Positions 12,582 through 16,305 of a stretch of DNA of 16,305 nt are shown one piece after another. The position numbers were made by a program, and so were the translations under genes. Each line of letters begins with the position of its first letter. Position 1 is the stretch's first letter. The notes under the pieces are model-generated. The model had not been told where the DNA came from. It saw nothing but the letters and a program-made list of their open reading frames with translations, and did no database searches. The stretch is from Dehalococcoidia bacterium (GTDB taxonomy: Bacteria; Chloroflexota; Dehalococcoidia; UBA2979): assembly GCA_004297315.1 (NCBI GenBank), contig SCTU01000136.1:1-16305 (forward strand), given 5' to 3'.

Positions 12582-13897
12582 AGCAGCGGCTCCAGCACCT
12601 CGGCGATCGCGAGCAACTCCTCGTCGCGCCCGGCGCGCGCGGCCAGTTGCAGCCCAACAGGCATCGAGTCGACGCGCCCTGCGGGCAGCGTGAGCGCCGG
12701 CATGCCCGAGTGTGTCCACGGCAGGTTCATCGCGGGGTCGCCTGTCGAGCGCAACCCCAGCGGCGCCGGGCCGGTCGCCGCGGGACACGCCCACGCGTCG
12801 AGGCCGTGCTCGTCCATCAACCCCTCGAGGACGGCCCGCACGCGCCCCTGGCTTGCCGCGCCTTCGGCGCGCTCCGCCTCGGTGATGAGCGCGCCCGAGT
12901 CGAACAGCGCTGCGCTGGCGCCCCGCACGAGCGAGCCCCAACGCGCGAACCGCTCGGCGTGCTGCTCGCGGAACTGCGCGGTCGCGATCGCGCGGTGGCG
13001 CTCCGTGATTGCCTCAATGTCGCCCAACGCCGGTACCCGTCGCACGATGACGCCCGCGCGTTCCAGCGTCTGCAGGGAGACCTCGAACGCCTCGAGTGCG
13101 GCGGGCTCCGCCTGCTGGAGGTAGGCCCCGTCCGGGACGCCGAGCGTGATCGTCCGTGGGGCCTCGATGCCCGCGCGCCAGCCGTTGAGCAGCACGGAGG
13201 CGACCAGGCGCGCGCCGGCGGCATCCTGCGTGAAGAAGCCGACGTGGTCGACGGCTGGCGAGTAATACAGCATCCCGTCCGTCGGGATCCGCCCGTATGT
13301 CGGCTTCACGCCGACGATCCCGCAGAAGGCGGCCGGACGGATCGTCGAACCGACGGTCTGCGAGCCAAGCGCGACAAGCGCGTAGCCGGCAGCCACGGCC
13401 GCCGCAGAGCCGCTGCTCGATCCGCCGGGCGTGCGCCTCGGGTCGTGCGGGTTCGCCGTCGCGCCCGGGTCGAAGTACGCGAACTCCGTGGTGACGGTCT
13501 TGCCGAGGATGAGCGCGCCGGCCTCACGCAGGCGGCGAACGGCGGTGCCCTCGGTCAGAGGGAAGGCCTCCAGCGGCAGGGCGGAGCCGGCTCGCGTCGG
13601 CATGCCCTCGGCGGCGATGATGTCCTTCACGCCCACGAGCGCGCCGTACAGCGCGGGCCGCGAAGCGGGGTCTGGGTGGTGGCTGGCCAGCGCCGCGGCC
13701 TCGTGCAGCAGGCGCGCGCGGCGTCCCGTCTCTGGGAGCACCGCACGGGTGATCGTGTCGAACGCGTCGAGGCGGTCACAAGCCTCGGCGACGCGGGTAG
13801 TGACCGGAAGCGCGCCGCTGCGCATCGCGGCGACGGTGGGTGCCAGAGGCGCATGGCAGAGGGCGGACTCAGGCGGGTGCGGCATGCGCCGGATCAT
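12578..13897 (-). CDS. Amidase-signature family hydrolase
   Basis: Amidase-signature enzymes hydrolyse amide bonds with a Ser-cisSer-Lys triad. All three are present: Lys91 (GVKD), cis-Ser160 in PGGSSSGSAAAVAAG, and nucleophile Ser184 in SQTVGSTIRPAAFCG. The spacings of 69 and 24 residues equal those of malonamidase E2. The Q-T-x-G-S-x-I-R-P-A-A-F-C-G form is more like the allophanate hydrolase and general amidase branch than GatA (GTDTGGSIR), and the usual second Gly is Val182. No GatB or GatC gene is nearby. The 439-residue length is slightly short for the family. The start is uncertain: ATG 13897 or ATG 13885 (Met5), neither with a Shine-Dalgarno. It begins 30 bp after the signalling gene, so both may share a transcript. 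Substrate unknown. Confidence 0.92.
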   Translation of the reverse strand: MIRRMPHPPESALCHAPLAPTVAAMRSGALPVTTRVAEACDRLDAFDTITRAVLPETGRRARLLHEAAALASHHPDPASRPALYGALVGVKDIIAAEGMPTRAGSALPLEAFPLTEGTAVRRLREAGALILGKTVTTEFAYFDPGATANPHDPRRTPGGSSSGSAAAVAAGYALVALGSQTVGSTIRPAAFCGIVGVKPTYGRIPTDGMLYYSPAVDHVGFFTQDAAGARLVASVLLNGWRAGIEAPRTITLGVPDGAYLQQAEPAALEAFEVSLQTLERAGVIVRRVPALGDIEAITERHRAIATAQFREQHAERFARWGSLVRGASAALFDSGALITEAERAEGAASQGRVRAVLEGLMDEHGLDAWACPAATGPAPLGLRSTGDPAMNLPWTHSGMPALTLPAGRVDSMPVGLQLAARAGRDEELLAIAEVLEPLL

Positions 13898-13927
13898 ACG
13901 TGTGTGCGGAATCGACGCGTGCGCCGC

Positions 13928-16120
13928 CTACGCCGCCTGGGCCGTGTCCCCCTGAAGCATCAGCGCCATCGTCGCCGCGTCGACGGCCGGTGAGTAGTAG
14001 TACCCCTGCACGAGGTCACACCCCACCTCCCGCACCAGGATGAGGTCGCGCTCGCTCTCTACGCCCTCGGCGACGACGGTGAGGCCGAGCGCATGGCCGA
14101 GCGCGACTACCGCCTCCACGATCGCGCGGTCCCCCGCCGACTCGTCCATCCCGTGGATGAACGAGCGGTCGACCTTCAGCGTCTGGACGGGGAACTGCCG
14201 CAACCGGCCGAGCCACGAGTGCCCGATGCCGAAGTCGTCGATCGCCGTCGTCACCCCGATCGAGTGAAGTCCGTGCAGCACCTCGATGACGGCGTCCATC
14301 GTGAGGTTCGCCGTCGTCTCGGTCAGTTCGAGTTCGAGCAACTCCGGCCGCAACCCCGTGCGCTCGAGGATGGCGCGCACGGTCCGCTCAAGGCCCGGCA
14401 CCATGAGCTGGCGCGGCGAGAGATTGACCGCCAGCCGGACCGCCCGCGAGCCGTCCGCGATCCACGCCTGCATCTGGCGGCAGGATTGCTCCAGGACCCA
14501 TTCACCGACGGGGACGATCAGTCCCGTCTGCTCCAGCAGCGGGATGAAGTCGACCGGCGACACCAGCCCGCGCTCGCTGTGCCGCCAGCGGAGGAGCGCC
14601 TCCATGCCCCGCAACTCGTGCGTGGTCGGGTCGACCTGCGGCTGGTAGTGGACCTCGAAGGCATGTTGCGCGACGGCCTCGCGCAGGTCCGCCTCCAGGG
14701 AGAGGCGGTCGCGCATGTCTGCGGTCTCCTCCTCGGCGCCGATCCGGTATCCGTCGCCTCCCTTGTCTTTCACGAGGTGGATCGCGCGGTCCGCGACACG
14801 GATCAAGGATTCGGGATCGTCGGCGTGCTGCGGGAACAGCGCGACGCCCGCGCTCGCCGCGACCTTCAGGAGCCGCCCCTCGTGCAGGAATGGCTCGGCC
14901 AGCGCCTGAAGGACGCGCCGTGCCACGCCCTCGGCCGACTCGGGCGCCGGCAACTGCGGCGCGAGCACGAGGAACTCGTCTCCGCTGAACCGCGCGACGA
15001 CCTGCGGCGACGGAAGGCGGTCCTGCAGCCGCTCGGCCACCGCTTTCAGCAGGCGGTCGCCCGAGGCGTGCCCCAACGCGTCGTTCACCAGGTTGAAGCG
15101 GTCGAGGCCCAGCAGGATGACGCAGACGCCCTCGTCACGCTGCCGCGCGTCGATGATGGCGCGCCGCACATGCCGGTCGAACAGGTCGCGACCGGGCAGC
15201 CCGGTCAACCGGTCGTAGTCGGCCATCCGGCGAATCGCCTCGCCGCTCCGTCGGGCTTCCGCCAGGTCGCGCACCTCGACGAGCACCGCCTCGCCCTGCC
15301 CGTCGCGGAGCGCGGAGAGCGCGACCTCCACGTCGACCACAGAGCCGTCACGGCAACGCAGGGCCGTCTCGAACACCCCGCTCCCCTCGGTCCACTCCCG
15401 CGACGCGACCAGGCCGGCCAGCAGGTCGAGGCGTCCGGGCGCGGCGAGCTGATCGAGGCGGGCAGGCCCCGCGACGTCGTAGCCGAGCATCGCCCGCAGG
15501 GCCTCGTTCACGAATAGAAGGGTGCCGTCGCTCGCGACCAGGGCGAGGCCCTCCCGTGTGGCATCGAGGGCGTGCCGCAGGCGATGCTCGGACGCGCGCA
15601 GGCGCGCCTCCGTCTCGGCGTGCTCGCCAGGGTCGCGCAGGACACCGCGGACGCTCGCGACCCGCCCCTCGGCATCGCGGATGGCCCACACCCTTGCCTC
15701 ATGGCTCGCTGCCGAACCGTCCGCGTGGATCCAGCGCGCGCTCCAGCGTCCGCCGTCCGGCGCCGTCGGGCCTGCGTCGAGAAACGGGACAGGGTCGAGC
15801 GTCACCTGGCTTGCGGCGAGGCCGGTGATCTCCTCCGGGGCCCACCCGAGGATCGCGCGCGACGCTCCTGCGACATCGAGCGTCCGGCCCTCGGCCGTGA
15901 CCTCGAACAGCACGTCGGGCCATTCCGCGTCGAGCGTCTCCGGCCAGCCCGCCGCTGGTGTCCGGCCCCCCCGCCCGCGGGCACCGGCGGCAAGTAGCGT
16001 CGTCCCGGCGGCCAGCGCGATGCCCCCCGCAGCGCCGATGAGCGGCGCGCCCGCTTCGGCGGCCATGAACGCGGCGAACCCTGCCGCCACGAGCAGCCCG
16101 GCCGCGCGCGTCCCTCCCAT
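13928..16120 (-). CDS. Membrane-anchored PAS-PAS-GGDEF-EAL protein, probable c-di-GMP phosphodiesterase
   Basis: Order of parts: two hydrophobic segments (about 7-23 and 25-47) forming a membrane hairpin; PAS 1 (about 61-165); PAS 2 (about 175-290); GGDEF domain (300-460); EAL domain (470-725). The EAL domain keeps all expected catalytic residues: Glu507 of EAL, Asn566, Glu598, Asp628 and Asp629, Lys649, Glu685 and Gln705. The loop usually written DDFGTGYSS reads DDFGIGHSW. The GGDEF domain looks impaired: the motif is SGDEF (379-383), the first metal-binding Asp of the DLDRFK segment is Gly338 in LGLDRFN, the LPNR Asn is Gly310, and no RxxD inhibitory site precedes the motif. It may bind GTP as a regulator. 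The ATG at 16120 has no ribosome-binding site, but no better start is seen. The amidase gene follows after 30 bp. Confidence 0.93.
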   Translation of the reverse strand: MGGTRAAGLLVAAGFAAFMAAEAGAPLIGAAGGIALAAGTTLLAAGARGRGGRTPAAGWPETLDAEWPDVLFEVTAEGRTLDVAGASRAILGWAPEEITGLAASQVTLDPVPFLDAGPTAPDGGRWSARWIHADGSAASHEARVWAIRDAEGRVASVRGVLRDPGEHAETEARLRASEHRLRHALDATREGLALVASDGTLLFVNEALRAMLGYDVAGPARLDQLAAPGRLDLLAGLVASREWTEGSGVFETALRCRDGSVVDVEVALSALRDGQGEAVLVEVRDLAEARRSGEAIRRMADYDRLTGLPGRDLFDRHVRRAIIDARQRDEGVCVILLGLDRFNLVNDALGHASGDRLLKAVAERLQDRLPSPQVVARFSGDEFLVLAPQLPAPESAEGVARRVLQALAEPFLHEGRLLKVAASAGVALFPQHADDPESLIRVADRAIHLVKDKGGDGYRIGAEEETADMRDRLSLEADLREAVAQHAFEVHYQPQVDPTTHELRGMEALLRWRHSERGLVSPVDFIPLLEQTGLIVPVGEWVLEQSCRQMQAWIADGSRAVRLAVNLSPRQLMVPGLERTVRAILERTGLRPELLELELTETTANLTMDAVIEVLHGLHSIGVTTAIDDFGIGHSWLGRLRQFPVQTLKVDRSFIHGMDESAGDRAIVEAVVALGHALGLTVVAEGVESERDLILVREVGCDLVQGYYYSPAVDAATMALMLQGDTAQAA

Positions 16121-16145
16121 CCGGGCAGGCCTCAGGCGCGCGAGG

Positions 16146-16166
16146 GCGTGCGTGCGCGTGCGTGCG
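16146..16166. repeat. 21-base alternating purine-pyrimidine tract (GCGT repeats)
   Basis: A strictly alternating G/C-G/T run, based on GCGT and GCGC units, lies 26 bases upstream of the signalling gene's start codon. After one break it continues for seven more bases. Such tracts can adopt left-handed DNA under supercoiling. The remaining sequence to the window edge (16167-16305) shows no gene I can support. Confidence 0.5.
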
Positions 16167-16305
16167 ATGCGTGGCCTCCACTCTCCCGCGGCGTGCGACA
16201 GTCGGGACCGACCGAGGTCCTCCGTCCACTATCGGCATCTCTGCGCCGCCGGTTCAGCGAGTGGGTCGCCTCCAGGGGCGCAGCGGATACGATCCGCGTT
16301 TCGGG

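Noticed and set aside
12582..12941. N-terminal extension of the kinase frame
   Set aside because: Lies wholly within the amidase coding sequence and is compositionally a shadow; the GTG overlapping the amidase stop is the better start.
11565..13993. Two plus-strand frames of over 500 codons
   Set aside because: Antisense to the kinase and amidase genes, whose catalytic motifs are intact; the plus-strand translations are Arg-rich with no motifs.
14093..15517. 474-codon plus-strand open frame
   Set aside because: Antisense shadow of the GGDEF-EAL gene, caused by high GC; no domain-like segments.
1..16305. CRISPR arrays, insertion sequences, transposase or integrase genes, toxin-antitoxin pairs
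   Set aside because: No regularly spaced repeats, no mobile-element protein motifs and no paired small genes were found.

Overview
This window is high-GC bacterial chromosome, with no plasmid, phage or insertion-sequence genes visible. The mix of genes (NRAMP-like transporter, class III CoA-transferase, CHK-type phosphotransferase, PAS-GGDEF-EAL protein), the GTG starts and the candidate leaderless promoters suggest a free-living Gram-positive-like or Chloroflexota-type organism. Chloroflexota is my best guess and Actinomycetota the alternative. This is inference, because no rRNA or ribosomal protein is present.

Left part (1-4771). A D-2-hydroxyacid dehydrogenase runs off the left edge. Next comes a small alanine-rich lipoprotein on the minus strand, then, divergently, a radical-SAM/SPASM enzyme of the anaerobic sulfatase-maturase type with an added C-terminal SEC-C zinc motif. 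A small secreted protein converges on it. A 344-bp control region with an 18-bp inverted repeat leads into an NRAMP-superfamily transporter that lacks both canonical metal-binding motifs (DPGN and MPH).

Middle part (4772-9311). A complete polar-amino-acid ABC importer operon is present in the order ATPase, binding lipoprotein, permease, permease. A 12-bp-stem hairpin after the binding-protein gene probably sets unequal expression. About 480 bp without a convincing gene follow, then four tRNA genes (Asn, Gln, Leu, Gly), all with encoded CCA and separated by hairpin terminators and small promoters.

Right part (9311-16305), all on the minus strand. Read in the direction of transcription: a membrane-anchored PAS-PAS-GGDEF-EAL protein, an amidase-signature hydrolase, a CHK-type phosphotransferase overlapping the amidase by 4 nt, a CaiB/BaiF CoA-transferase with its own promoter-like sequence, and a divergent dephospho-CoA kinase. 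In the signalling protein the GGDEF half looks degenerate and the EAL half intact, so it is predicted to be a c-di-GMP phosphodiesterase. The amidase-kinase pair next to the CoA-transferase may form a small catabolic module of unknown substrate.

The most notable non-coding signal is a recurrent arrangement of a TANNNT hexamer, exactly six bases, then the start codon. It precedes three genes (starts at 636, 3389 and 4981) that have no usable Shine-Dalgarno, and it points to leaderless transcription. I did not find a clearly novel multi-gene system. The best leads are the atypical NRAMP transporter with its operator-like repeat, the orphan radical-SAM enzyme beside a small secreted protein, and the amidase-kinase-CoA-transferase group.
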